Positions 44,901 to 53,341 of a stretch of 64,000 nucleotides of DNA are shown here, piece after piece. Position 1 is the first letter of the stretch; each line of letters opens with the position of its first letter. Source of the DNA: Pseudomonadales bacterium (GTDB taxonomy: Bacteria; Pseudomonadota; Gammaproteobacteria; Pseudomonadales; UBA7239); NCBI GenBank assembly GCA_028280345.1, contig JANQLY010000004.1, forward strand, positions 248,001-312,000. Reading direction: 5' to 3'. Both the position numbers and the translations under genes were made by a program. The notes beneath the pieces were generated by a model. It worked only from the letters and a program-made list of their open reading frames with translations, was not told where the DNA came from and ran no database searches.

Positions 44901-47374
44901 CGGTATTGCTTTTGAAAAAAGTTGTGCCGGCGGTTGAGAGTGCAGGCCTGTTGCGCTTTGATCCACTCTGCCGCGGTTTTGCGGCGGTATTCTGGGCAAA
45001 TACACAGAATAATGAGAAGCAGCAATTCTGGATTGAGCGCGCTAACTCGGCTGCGCGTATGGAGAATGTGTTTGCCAGTCGCAAGGCGCTGGATCTACTG
45101 GTACAGGAAGTTGATGCATTGATGCAGGAATTTTTGCGGAAATTTCCGATAGCCATTGAAAAGCAGGCAATCAGTCGTGCGGCACATTATCTGGTTGCTG
45201 AACTAAGCCAGGATATTGTCGCGTTTCAAACCAGTCGCTATGCAAGACACCTCGCGGATGAATTAAAACGCTCCCTGGATGATCAGAGCTGGCGTAAATA
45301 CCAACTGGCGTTAGAGAAAATCAAGGGCCTTGTGGCAGATCGCTGGCAACTAACGCAAGCCTGGTTGCAGGCGATGGTTGATGGCAAAGACCTTCAGCAC
45401 TTGCAGCGTTACATACCTGAAGCGATTGGTTTAATTAATTGTGACCAGCGCATTGATCGTCAGGCGACGGAAACTGATCTCGAACTGAAAGTCGATAATC
45501 TGATGGGTGATCATCCTCTGATCTCAGAACGCTCGCTGTCTTTCGCACTGGATGACTTTCTCAGTCGGCTCGATCATCACCGTCATGTGGTGATTCCAGG
45601 CTATCATGCTTATCTCGATTTACGTCAGGAAATTATTGATGAAGAGCGGGACAAGTTGCGGCTTAAGGAGTATAAGCCCCGTCCGTTAAGCTCGTTTGTG
45701 CGTAACAAACTGATTAATGATGTTTATTTGCCGATTATAGGTGATAACCTGGCTAAACAGATGGGCACGGTTGGTGAAAATAAACGCACCGATCTGATGG
45801 GACTGTTAATGATGATCTCGCCACCGGGTTACGGTAAAACTACCTTAATGGAATATGTGGCGAGTCGCCTCGGTTTGATTTTTATGAAAATCAACTGTCC
45901 GTCCCTCGGTCACGATGTTCTGTCGCTGGATCCGGTACAGGCGCCCAATGCTACTGCGCGGCAGGAGCTTATCAAGCTCAACCTTGGCCTGGAGATGGGC
46001 AGTAATGTGATGCTCTATCTCGACGATATTCAGCATACACATCCCGAGTTTTTACAAAAATTCATTTCTCTTTGTGATGGTACGCGCCGTATTGAGGGGG
46101 TTTGGAAAGATAAGACTAAAACCTATGATATGCGTGGTAAAAAATTCTGCGTGGTTATGGCGGGTAATCCGTATACAGAATCTGGCGAGATGTTCAAAAT
46201 CCCCGATATGCTTGCCAATCGTGCTGATATTTATAACCTCGGTGATATTCTCGGTGGTACAGAAGAGCAGTTTGAACTTAGTTATATCGAGAACAGCATG
46301 ACTTCAAATCCGGCGCTGGCACCACTCGCTACGCGGGAAATGGGTGATATCTATAAACTGATTGATTTGGCCAAAGGTAAACCGGTGGCTACAACAGATT
46401 TGAGTCACAGCTATAGTGGTGCCGAAATTAATGAAATCACAGAAGTATTTAAAAAGATGTTTGTTGTACAGGATGTGATTCTCAAGGTTAACCAACAGTA
46501 TATTGCTTCGGCGGCTCAGGCTGACAAGTACCGCACAGAACCACCATTCAAGCTGCAAGGCAGTTATCGTAATATGAATAAGATGGTGGAAAAAATCTCT
46601 GCGGTCATGAACGAAGAAGAGCTTATGACAATGATTGCGGATCACTACCTTGGTGAAGCGCAGTTGCTTACCAGTGGTGCTGAAGAGAACCTGTTAAAAC
46701 TGGCGGAACTGCGTGGCAATATGACCGGGGAAGAGCAGCAACGCTGGGAACAGATCAAGCGAGACTTCTTGCGCAATAAATCCATGGGCGGTGATGACGC
46801 AGATTCGGCGACCAAAGTGGCTAACCAGATTGCCCATGTGGCGGAAAATCTCAGTGATCTACAGTCAGGCATGCAAGGACTTGCGCCGTCGTTGGCGGGC
46901 TTGCAGCAGGAAGTGTCAGGTGTGCAGCAAGCGATTGAGAAAGAATCCGGTTTGCGTGAACCACTTGCAGATATTGTAAGCCAGTTGCAGGCCTTGCAGG
47001 GTGGACTTGCCAACCCGAGTATCAATGTAACGCTGGATAATCAGCCATTTGAAGAGCTTGGAAAACTTTCGCATGTGCTTGATGACACAGTGGGTCGTTT
47101 AATGACAGCGGTGGAAAAATCGGTGGATTTTGATATTACGATTATTCGTCGTATCACCAAACTGTCGGCAGAATTGCGTACTTTCTCGGAAAAAACACAA
47201 CTCTCCAGAAGCAGCAAGAAAGTATTGGATGATTTTGAAGGGCTCGTCAACGACAAGCCAAAAACCAGAGGTGCGAAGTCGGCAGCAAAGACCAGGAACA
47301 AAGCCCGAACGGCGAAAACAAAAAAGCCAGGTAGGGCACGCAAACCCGCGTCACCGAAACAGGATAAAACCTGA
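41945..47374 (+). CDS. Giant AAA+ ATPase (DNA-repair-ATPase/DUF3686 type)
   Basis: 1809 aa. An N-terminal beta-rich domain (about 50-440) resembles the DUF3686 family found in proteins annotated as DNA repair ATPases. A long coiled-coil centre (500-850) and a helical region lead to one AAA+ module: Walker A SPPGYGKTT at 1292-1300, Walker B MLYLDD ending D1360-D1361, sensor-1 Asn1408 (MAGNPY). The last 45 residues are a basic Lys/Arg/Ala tail. No nuclease or helicase motif is seen. GTG 41945 follows AAGGAG. It probably remodels protein complexes; the repair label is inherited and unproven. Its position beside PspA and flotillin suggests membrane stress. Confidence 0.75.
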   Translation: MEEQENTASVVDAAVEQGGAYEIIRKRLLEQGRELEAKAKKLNESRLVEFGSSEMSVASRVRVRTENNCVARDVVQVGEYLVFGYNVFIGLKSETKVTDVFSLFKIVHSEEGAPQLEEVGLRGSFLDQSSFVNDFKELYSFYKNSRLVELTINNGKLLAGFQIGERAEDKRVFRWSVSADGAKVSYIDNRGERDIELPPRYDFEWQDVTREFTVHGRHPHFNILDTVFVETVGGDLTVKIENNTDDGLGIYREPVDDPTQSLDDADVSFASVGDFILLRIRPYREEVWRYLVYNRVTREVSRVDAIGESCVQLPENHGIIFPGGYYLQTGEFKTFDEQSQGLRFKRVIKSPNGEDVLYVFYEPVAGLCALFSYNLINKELQNPIYGNGYALAANGQLIILSAEGEPTRVHPMQIWDTQFVSVEYASNKPASQNFYGRIGNAELVRGISDFYSIGRLINNQKVSAALYEELSSSARKMFDAYYWLQEPETDGIAGVLQSVSETAELVLDEFEKVESIREQAITAMREAETAQKDIFQLLHPDSWETPEEFVDALDRIRHQRGHLLTIKEYRYIDVARIDELDAELVEKQAELGELTVEFLAREDALDHYHRRINELNKKIEIVETVAQLEPHLEAAEKIATGLDLLSELMATLKVSDATLRTRIIDAITEVYSKLNQTRASAKHKQKNLGSEEAVAQFGAQFKLFSQSVANALGMASTPEKCDEQLSRLLVQLEELESQFSGFDQFLTDILDKREEIYESFENHKQQLLDERQRKAQSVADAAARILQSIERRSMKFTEAEELNTYFASDALVLKVYELVEQLRELDDAVKADDVEARFKASKEQALRALRDKSDIYEEGGNIIKLGPRHKFSVNSQELDLTIIPRDGELNIHLTGTDFFEEINNERLNELREYWDISLESESPQVYRAEYLAWSILHGAQTGLEGLSMDKLKQVLLEESDILKLVRDFTTPRYKEGYEKGIHDHDAVLLLKKVVPAVESAGLLRFDPLCRGFAAVFWANTQNNEKQQFWIERANSAARMENVFASRKALDLLVQEVDALMQEFLRKFPIAIEKQAISRAAHYLVAELSQDIVAFQTSRYARHLADELKRSLDDQSWRKYQLALEKIKGLVADRWQLTQAWLQAMVDGKDLQHLQRYIPEAIGLINCDQRIDRQATETDLELKVDNLMGDHPLISERSLSFALDDFLSRLDHHRHVVIPGYHAYLDLRQEIIDEERDKLRLKEYKPRPLSSFVRNKLINDVYLPIIGDNLAKQMGTVGENKRTDLMGLLMMISPPGYGKTTLMEYVASRLGLIFMKINCPSLGHDVLSLDPVQAPNATARQELIKLNLGLEMGSNVMLYLDDIQHTHPEFLQKFISLCDGTRRIEGVWKDKTKTYDMRGKKFCVVMAGNPYTESGEMFKIPDMLANRADIYNLGDILGGTEEQFELSYIENSMTSNPALAPLATREMGDIYKLIDLAKGKPVATTDLSHSYSGAEINEITEVFKKMFVVQDVILKVNQQYIASAAQADKYRTEPPFKLQGSYRNMNKMVEKISAVMNEEELMTMIADHYLGEAQLLTSGAEENLLKLAELRGNMTGEEQQRWEQIKRDFLRNKSMGGDDADSATKVANQIAHVAENLSDLQSGMQGLAPSLAGLQQEVSGVQQAIEKESGLREPLADIVSQLQALQGGLANPSINVTLDNQPFEELGKLSHVLDDTVGRLMTAVEKSVDFDITIIRRITKLSAELRTFSEKTQLSRSSKKVLDDFEGLVNDKPKTRGAKSAAKTRNKARTAKTKKPGRARKPASPKQDKT

Positions 47375-47415
47375 AGAGCAGATTATGCCGATAGCGCATA
47401 TGGATAGATAAGCCA

Positions 47416-47976
47416 GTGATTGACGCAATAAAACAACGTTTTGTTATTGTGTTATCACTATTGGTATTAATCTGGTTGGCATCGATTTTTGCTTTTGTGC
47501 TGGATCCGAAGCCCTTACCAGGTATTCTGCCACGAACGATCCAGGGCTTGCCGGGCATTGTGTTTGCACCGTTTATACATGGCAGTTTTAATCATCTGCT
47601 GGTAAATACGGTGGGCTTGTTTGGCCTGAGCTGGATGGTTGCCTGGCGTGGAGCGGGCTACTTTGCATTGTGCACGGCAAGCATTATTATTATCGGTGGT
47701 TTGGGTGTCTGGCTATTTGGGCGTTTTAACTATCATATCGGTGCCAGTGGGTTGATATTTGGTTATCTGGGGTTCCTGGTTGCACGGGCTTTTGTAGAAA
47801 AAAGCTTTCGTGCGATTCTTTTTGCGGCACTGGTTGTGTTTTTATATGGGGGAATGATTTGGGGAATATTGCCGTCAGATCCGCGCATTTCCTGGGAGGC
47901 GCATTTGTTCGGTTTGCTGGCGGGTGTATTCACCTCTGTATTGATGGCAAACGTTAAAGGTAAACCACTGGTTTAA
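47416..47976 (+). CDS. Rhomboid-family intramembrane serine protease
   Basis: 186 aa with about six TM segments. The catalytic dyad is visible: Ser111 in the GASG motif (HIGASGLIFGYLGF) and His163 in SWEAHLFGLLAG. FIHGSFNHLLVNT corresponds to the conserved loop-1 His/Asn region. GTG 47416. It may cleave a membrane substrate within the adjacent block; the downstream two-TM protein is a possible candidate. Confidence 0.88.
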   Translation: MIDAIKQRFVIVLSLLVLIWLASIFAFVLDPKPLPGILPRTIQGLPGIVFAPFIHGSFNHLLVNTVGLFGLSWMVAWRGAGYFALCTASIIIIGGLGVWLFGRFNYHIGASGLIFGYLGFLVARAFVEKSFRAILFAALVVFLYGGMIWGILPSDPRISWEAHLFGLLAGVFTSVLMANVKGKPLV

Positions 47977-47989
47977 CAAGGAAAGCATT

Positions 47990-48685
47990 GTGTATCGACA
48001 GCTAGCTCTTGAAAAAACGTGCGACACGATTGCTGTTCTGCAGAACAGGATTTATGAGCGCTTTCCCGACTCGGGTTTGTACCAGGTTTGCTGTGAATTA
48101 CATGATATCGCCGATGAAACGCGCCACAATCTGGAAATTATTCAACGACCCAATTACTGGTTACGCAGTGGTGTTGCATTTGTCATTTTCCTTGCGGTGT
48201 GTTTGTTTGTATATGGTGCGTTTTCCCTGGAGTTTGAGATTGGCACCTCACACTTTGTGGAGTTTATCCAGATTGTCGAAGCGGGTTTGAACGATTTGAT
48301 TTTAATCGGTGCCGCAGTTTTTTTTCTGATTACGCTTGAAGCGCGCTGGAAGCGTACCAAAACACTTCGCGCACTTAATGAGTTGCGTGCGGTTGCTCAT
48401 GTGATTGATATGCATCAGCTAACTAAAGATCCTACAGATCGAACAGCTGGCAAGGCGACCAAGGCATCGCCGGTACAGACGATGAGTCGTTTTGAACTAG
48501 GTCGCTACCTGGACTACTGTAGCGAAATGCTGTCGCTCACAAGTAAGTTGGCTGCTGTTTATGGTCAGAGTATCCCCGATCCGGAAGTTATCGGTGTGGT
48601 TAATGAAATTGAAAGTCTGACTACGGGGCTAAGTCGTAAGATTTGGCAGAAGATTATGATTCTTGATCAATTAAAAAATAATTAG
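47990..48685 (+). CDS. Two-TM protein of unknown function
   Basis: 231 aa; not recognised. Two hydrophobic helices (about 62-82 and 104-122) are flanked by an N-terminal helical domain with several cysteines (CDTIAVLQ, LYQVCCELHDIADETRHNLE) and a long helical C-terminal region (MSRFELGRYLDYCSEMLSLT). GTG 47990 after AAGGAAAG. Thirteen bases after the rhomboid gene, so presumably cotranscribed with it. Confidence 0.65.
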   Translation: MYRQLALEKTCDTIAVLQNRIYERFPDSGLYQVCCELHDIADETRHNLEIIQRPNYWLRSGVAFVIFLAVCLFVYGAFSLEFEIGTSHFVEFIQIVEAGLNDLILIGAAVFFLITLEARWKRTKTLRALNELRAVAHVIDMHQLTKDPTDRTAGKATKASPVQTMSRFELGRYLDYCSEMLSLTSKLAAVYGQSIPDPEVIGVVNEIESLTTGLSRKIWQKIMILDQLKNN

Positions 48686-48698
48686 TGACACAAGGCTG

Positions 48699-49316
48699 TT
48701 ATTTCCCTGCCTGCCCACAATACATATACCCGACAAATCTCGGTGCACCTTCCATATAAAGATTTTCCTGCTGTGTGATTTTGAAATCACAGGATTCAAT
48801 ATAATCACTAATCGGGCGATTCAGGTGGCAACCGCCTGCAAATTTTTTCCACATAGGTGTCAGTCTGTCCTGCCAGCGACTAACTTTGGATTCCGGAGAA
48901 CGGCCGTGCTCACAAAATAGTAACAGCCCATCGGGCTTCAATACCCGGCGCATCTGTTGCAATGCGGCTTGCCAATCGGGAATTGTGCAAAGGGTATAGG
49001 TCAGTAACACCGTATCGACGCTATTATCATCGAGCGGGATTTGTTCGCCGGGCAAATCGAGCCACTTTACTTCAACCGATGACTTGCGCAGGTTTTTCTC
49101 TGCTTTGTGTCGCATACCCATGGAGGGCTCCAGCCCCCATACAAAGTCAATCTTTTCATTATCGTACAGGGGCAGGTTAAGACCGGAACCCATACCTACT
49201 TCAAGCACAACACCTCTGGCCAGAGGGACCACTTTTTGTCGCAGCGCCATAATTGGCTTCATCGAACAGGAACAGTCGATGATGTGAGGCAAAATTTTAT
49301 TTTCGTAAAAGCTCAT
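48699..49316 (-). CDS. Class I SAM-dependent methyltransferase
   Basis: 205 aa. Motif I VVLEVGMGSGLNLPLYD (about 35-50), acidic motif VWGLEPSMGMRHKAEKNL, and IPLDDNSVDTVLLTYTLCTI, then LRRVLKPDGLLLFCEHG. UbiE/COQ5-like phospholipid-or-quinone-type fold; acceptor unknown. It follows tetR on the same strand with a 37-base gap, so both may share a transcript and the methyltransferase may belong to the sterol-like cluster. Confidence 0.82.
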   Translation of the reverse strand: MSFYENKILPHIIDCSCSMKPIMALRQKVVPLARGVVLEVGMGSGLNLPLYDNEKIDFVWGLEPSMGMRHKAEKNLRKSSVEVKWLDLPGEQIPLDDNSVDTVLLTYTLCTIPDWQAALQQMRRVLKPDGLLLFCEHGRSPESKVSRWQDRLTPMWKKFAGGCHLNRPISDYIESCDFKITQQENLYMEGAPRFVGYMYCGQAGK

Positions 49317-49353
49317 GGTGTCTCCACTAATGTGAGCTCTGCTTATTTAAGCT

Positions 49354-49950
49354 CTATTTGTGTAGTCCCAGTGCGGGCAGTAAGCGGCGTGTTAAAAATG
49401 CCCGCATTTCCTTGTCATTGCGTTTTTTGCCGCCATCAACAATGAGTAATGATAGAGTAAAACGTGTTGTCACTTCGACAATCTCTTCAATATCCGGCAT
49501 ATAGCGGCTATCGTGGTTAAGAATTTCAGCAAACAGGGCGTGCCTGATTTCAAGGCTCTCCTGGGAGGCGAGTGCGCGTTCATTGATATAGCTTGCCATT
49601 TCATTTTTAACCGCAAGGCCCAGGTAGGGCTCTTTGGGTAGCTGTTTAAAGGTAAACATAATAGCTTCTATAACGCGTTCTGCCGGTGTATCGAACTGGC
49701 TGATATGGTTGAAGAGTTTTTGGCCGAAGCGGAAACCTACCTGCAATAGTGCGGCTTGCACAATATCTTCCTTGCCAGGGAAGTAGCGATAAACTGTCGG
49801 GCGGGTGACGCCGGCTTCGTGGGCAATATCATTAAGGCTGGTTTTATCAACCCCCCAGCGATCCAGGCAGGTCAGTGTCGCATCGATAATACGTTGCTCG
49901 GTTTCGGTAAATTCCCCATCTGTGAACGGGATTACACTGGCCTGTGACAT
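49354..49950 (-). CDS. TetR family transcriptional regulator
   Basis: 198 aa. N-terminal helix-turn-helix: IIDATLTCLDRWGVDKTSLN, DIAHEAGVTRPTVYRYFPGK, a standard TetR motif; the rest is a ligand-binding helical domain. Divergent from the P450 gene across 154 bases that contain a long palindrome. It most likely represses that operon, and by operator similarity the LLM-oxidoreductase operon too. The ligand could be a sterol or triterpenoid, inferred from targets only. Confidence 0.88.
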   Translation of the reverse strand: MSQASVIPFTDGEFTETEQRIIDATLTCLDRWGVDKTSLNDIAHEAGVTRPTVYRYFPGKEDIVQAALLQVGFRFGQKLFNHISQFDTPAERVIEAIMFTFKQLPKEPYLGLAVKNEMASYINERALASQESLEIRHALFAEILNHDSRYMPDIEEIVEVTTRFTLSLLIVDGGKKRNDKEMRAFLTRRLLPALGLHK

Positions 49951-49987
49951 TGGCTACCTTTATGTCGATTGCTGCTAATTTCTGTAT

Positions 49988-50012
49988 TTTACATATTTAC
50001 TAAAAATGTAAA
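49988..50012. promoter_or_regulatory. 25-bp near-perfect palindrome, TetR operator O1
   Basis: TTTACAT (49988-49994) and ATGTAAA (50006-50012) are the arms. Between them the sequence is also almost self-complementary; only one position on each side and the centre base break the symmetry. TTTACT at 49996 and TATAGT at 50017 could be the -35/-10 of the P450 promoter, so bound repressor would block RNA polymerase. Confidence 0.8.
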
Positions 50013-50104
50013 GTTGTATAGTATCCAGAGCTTGGGTTAATTTCAATACCCTGTGGCGAATATCGATAATGGTCGTTACAGAATAAATAAGTAAGGTAAG
50101 TGCT

Positions 50105-51781
50105 ATGGTAGAAAGCATGACAGCAACTGCGACAGAAGAGAGTTCTCGCCATCCAGGGGGGCGAACTCCACCGGCATTACAGGGTGGGCTGCCACTGCTT
50201 GGACATCTGGTGCAATTTGCCATGAACCCCTATCGCTTTATGCAGGCCGCCCACGATGAGGGTGGGGATGTGGTGTCATTCAAAATGTTCAACCAGCGTA
50301 TCGTACTGTTAACCGGTGCGGAGGCGAGTAATGCGTTCTATCGTGCACCGGATGAACAGCTTGACCAATCAGCTGCTTACAAACTTATGACACCGATTTT
50401 TGGTGAAGGTATTGTTTTTGACGCGCCAATTGAACGCAAAAACGAACAACTGCGTATGTTGATGCCATCGCTGCGTGTCGATGCCATGCGAACCCACTCT
50501 GAAAAAATTGTTCAGGAAGTGGAAGACCTTGTTAAAGACTGGGGAGATATTGGTGAAATAGAGCTTGTTGAGGAAATGAAAAAACTCACCATCAATACAG
50601 CAAGTCACTGTTTGCTGGGTAAGGAGTTTCGTTATGAGATCAGTGAGGAATTTGCAGAAATCTACCACGATCTTGAAAAGGGGATTAACCCTCTAGCCTA
50701 TCACTATCCGAATTTACCAATCCCGGCATTCATTAAGCGTGACAAAGCACGCAAGCGCCTCGAAAAACTTGTCGGTGATATTGTCACCAGGCGTCAGCGC
50801 TCTTCTGAAAAACCTGACGACATGTTTCAGACGCTGATTGATACCACCTATAAAGACGGTACCAGCCTCACCCATAATGAAATTACCGGTATGTTGCTCG
50901 GGGCAATTTTTGCCGGCCACCACACCAGCTCGGGTACTGCTGCCTGGGTGTTAATTGAGCTGCTACGCCAACCCCATCTGCTTAAAGAAGTAAAGGAAGA
51001 ACTGGATGAAGTGATTGGCGATGGTGAGGTGACATTCGAAACTCTGCGGGAGATACCCAGGCTGGAAAATGTCTTGAAAGAAGTGCTGCGCTTACACCCT
51101 CCACTTATTGTGTTGATGCGTCAGGTTGATCAGGACTTAAATGTTGGCGATTACACGGTGCCTGCTGGTGATATGGTTTGGGCCTCTCCGCCGGTTACAC
51201 AGCGTATTGGTGAACTTTTCCCCGATCCTGAGAAATTTGATCCGCATCGCTATGATCCAGGTCGTGAGGAAGATCGAAACCTTGATGCCTATCAGCCATT
51301 TGGTGGTGGTAAACACAAGTGTTCTGGTAATGCCTTTGCGCTGTTTCAGATCAAGGCGATTTTTTGTGTGCTGCTACGCCGTTACGAATTTGAGTTTTGT
51401 GTAGACGAATCTAATTATGTTGATGATTATACGCAAATGATTGTACAGCCACGCTCACCTTGTCGTATTCGTTATCGCAAGATCAACGGAGGTGTAAGTC
51501 AACAGAAGAAGACAGCGGGCGCTGTAGATAGTGTTGCTACCAAGGCTGGCAGAGCATTTAAAATGCAGGTGGATCGTGGTTTATGTCAGGGACACGCTGT
51601 GTGTGCTGGCGAGGCACCGGAAATTTTTGCCATGGATGCAGAGGGTAATATGATTTTGCGTACAGAAGACCCGGATAGTCAATTGATTGCCAAAGCAGAA
51701 AAAGCGGTTGAGTTTTGCCCCAATCAGGCTTTATCTATTGAGTATGCATCACTTGAAACGAATAGAGAAAATGAGGAGTAA
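50105..51781 (+). CDS. CYP51-type cytochrome P450 fused to a ferredoxin
   Basis: 558 aa. Residues 1-460 are a P450: signature Y92-K-L-M-T-P-I-F-G-E-G-I-V-F-D-A matches the CYP51 B'-helix motif, AGHHTSSGT at 270-278 is the CYP51 I-helix motif with H for Q, ExxR lies in LKEVLRLHPP, and the heme ligand is Cys406 in FGGGKHKCSG. After a linker, residues 485-550 are a small ferredoxin with C494-x5-C500 and C538-P, enough for a 3Fe-4S cluster. The same fusion is known from Methylococcus capsulatus CYP51, a sterol 14-alpha-demethylase. No reductase is adjacent. Confidence 0.87.
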   Translation: MVESMTATATEESSRHPGGRTPPALQGGLPLLGHLVQFAMNPYRFMQAAHDEGGDVVSFKMFNQRIVLLTGAEASNAFYRAPDEQLDQSAAYKLMTPIFGEGIVFDAPIERKNEQLRMLMPSLRVDAMRTHSEKIVQEVEDLVKDWGDIGEIELVEEMKKLTINTASHCLLGKEFRYEISEEFAEIYHDLEKGINPLAYHYPNLPIPAFIKRDKARKRLEKLVGDIVTRRQRSSEKPDDMFQTLIDTTYKDGTSLTHNEITGMLLGAIFAGHHTSSGTAAWVLIELLRQPHLLKEVKEELDEVIGDGEVTFETLREIPRLENVLKEVLRLHPPLIVLMRQVDQDLNVGDYTVPAGDMVWASPPVTQRIGELFPDPEKFDPHRYDPGREEDRNLDAYQPFGGGKHKCSGNAFALFQIKAIFCVLLRRYEFEFCVDESNYVDDYTQMIVQPRSPCRIRYRKINGGVSQQKKTAGAVDSVATKAGRAFKMQVDRGLCQGHAVCAGEAPEIFAMDAEGNMILRTEDPDSQLIAKAEKAVEFCPNQALSIEYASLETNRENEE

Positions 51782-51784
51782 ATA

Positions 51785-52387
51785 ATGTCTGAATATAGTC
51801 GAGCGGAAATTGAAGAAATGATGGAGAAATGGCTACAGGCTAACAAGGATGCTGAAGCCGAGGGAGATTGGGTTAAACATCTCGGGGCTATGTACACCGA
51901 CGATGCGCATTACTCCTGGAATATTGGTCCCTATGAGGAGTTTAATGCCTACGGCCGCAAGGAAATTGAAGAGCTTGCGATCGGCTATCAAATGGATGGC
52001 TTTCAGGGGTGGGAGTATCCATATCACGATATTATTATTGATGAAAAGCGTGGCACAGTCGTGTGCTTCTGGAAGCAGATTGGCCCTGGCCGCCGTGCCG
52101 ATGGGTCTCGCTATGAAATTGCCGGTATTGGTGGCTCCTGGTTTGAGTACGCTGGCGATTTTAAATGGAAGTGGCAAAAAGATTTCTTCGATTTTGGCAA
52201 TGCAAAAGAAATGTTTTTTGAAATGGCTGGTGATGGTCACCTCAATGATATTGTTAAGAAGAAAATACAGCGCCAGGCCCGTGGAGAGTTATTGCCGGGC
52301 CACTATCCTATCGGACATAAACCCAATCTGGCCAGGAAAGTAAAAAACCTGCTTGCAATGATTAAAATTGCCCTGTTGGGTAAATAG
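51785..52387 (+). CDS. NTF2-like/SnoaL-like protein
   Basis: 200 aa. MMEKWLQANKDAEAEGDWVK, DDAHYSWNIGPYEEFNAYGR and FCFWKQIGPG-like strands give the NTF2 cone fold, which houses ketosteroid isomerase, SnoaL cyclases and many carriers. Catalytic residues of ketosteroid isomerase cannot be assigned safely. The C-terminal 50 residues are basic. It starts four bases after the P450 stop, so it is coupled to it. Confidence 0.7.
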   Translation: MSEYSRAEIEEMMEKWLQANKDAEAEGDWVKHLGAMYTDDAHYSWNIGPYEEFNAYGRKEIEELAIGYQMDGFQGWEYPYHDIIIDEKRGTVVCFWKQIGPGRRADGSRYEIAGIGGSWFEYAGDFKWKWQKDFFDFGNAKEMFFEMAGDGHLNDIVKKKIQRQARGELLPGHYPIGHKPNLARKVKNLLAMIKIALLGK

Positions 52388-52408
52388 CCGGTACGTGAGA
52401 AATCTATT

Positions 52409-53227
52409 ATGACTGAAACAGATTTGGCGCCGCGCTGGTTGGCGGAGAACAGAAACAAAGCCGCAGCAGAGCGCTTTTTTCTAATTTACTCCCCGGTCTG
52501 GATGACACTCATGGGTCTGGTGATGGTCACCGGGCTTGTGCAGTCGTTTAATGAATGGATTTATAACCTGTTTGGGTTGTTTCTAATGCTGCCGTTTATC
52601 GTGGTGCCTGCAATAATGCATAACACCATTGATCCGGGTCATAAGTGGTATGAATCGTTCTGGTTCAAGTCCAACCTCTATATGTGGTCGTTTGTATTTT
52701 TTGGCTCCTATTTCGGCTCCGAGTATTTCTTTGATGTGCTAGGTATGGTGTATGACTACCCGATGATTGAAACGACCAATTTCGATGCGGCGCTGCTTGG
52801 TAGTGGTGAGCAGAAAGTACCCTGGGTGATGTACTTTCTCGCACACGCTTATTTTATGACGTATCACACCACTGCTGTGGTGGTGCTGCGTCGTATTAAA
52901 ACATCCGCAATGCCGGCCAAGCACATACTTTGGCCAGTTATGATCTTTGTTATCGGTTACTTCTGGGCCTGGATGGAAACCAAAGCGATGGCCAACCCGT
53001 TTATCGAACAGCAGTTTTATTACAAGGACATGGCGCGTATGCTTGCCTATGGTTCGATCATGTATGCGTTCTATTTTTTGGCCAGCTTCCCGATTTACTA
53101 TTTTCTTGATGAAAATAAAGATCACCGCTGGACGGTGTGGCATACATTTACCGCGAGCTGTACCGCGAGCCTGCTGACTTTATATTTGCTGGACTTCTGG
53201 ACTCACTGGGTTGGGCCTATTTACTAG
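52409..53227 (+). CDS. Cycloeucalenol cycloisomerase-like membrane protein
   Basis: 272 aa with about six TM helices. I recognise it as related to plant CPI1, which opens the 9,19-cyclopropane ring of cycloeucalenol. Segments that line up with the plant protein as I recall it: ERFFLIYSPVWMTL, EYFFDVLGMVYDYP, FLAHAYFMTYHTTAVVVLRR, YFWAWMETKAMANPF, YAFYFLASFPIYYFLDEN and LLDFWTHWVGPI. Length is also like CPI1 (about 280). Adjacent to a CYP51, the next enzyme of the plant pathway, which strongly supports the call. Bacterial activity is unproven. Confidence 0.75.
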   Translation: MTETDLAPRWLAENRNKAAAERFFLIYSPVWMTLMGLVMVTGLVQSFNEWIYNLFGLFLMLPFIVVPAIMHNTIDPGHKWYESFWFKSNLYMWSFVFFGSYFGSEYFFDVLGMVYDYPMIETTNFDAALLGSGEQKVPWVMYFLAHAYFMTYHTTAVVVLRRIKTSAMPAKHILWPVMIFVIGYFWAWMETKAMANPFIEQQFYYKDMARMLAYGSIMYAFYFLASFPIYYFLDENKDHRWTVWHTFTASCTASLLTLYLLDFWTHWVGPIY

Positions 53228-53341
53228 GTTTATGTAACTTTATGTTTCTAAAGGAAAAAACTTACAGAGCCATATTTTTTGCAAAAAACAGATTCGTTGA
53301 AATACCTGGTTTTTCAGGCTGCCCTTTGGCGTAAGATATAG

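Noticed and set aside
37572..50012. Shared regulator for the TTACATGTAA sites and the TTTACAT/ATGTAAA operators
   Set aside because: Arms look similar (TTACAT), but the first is a 10-bp compact palindrome and the second a 24-25 bp spaced one; different binding proteins are more likely.
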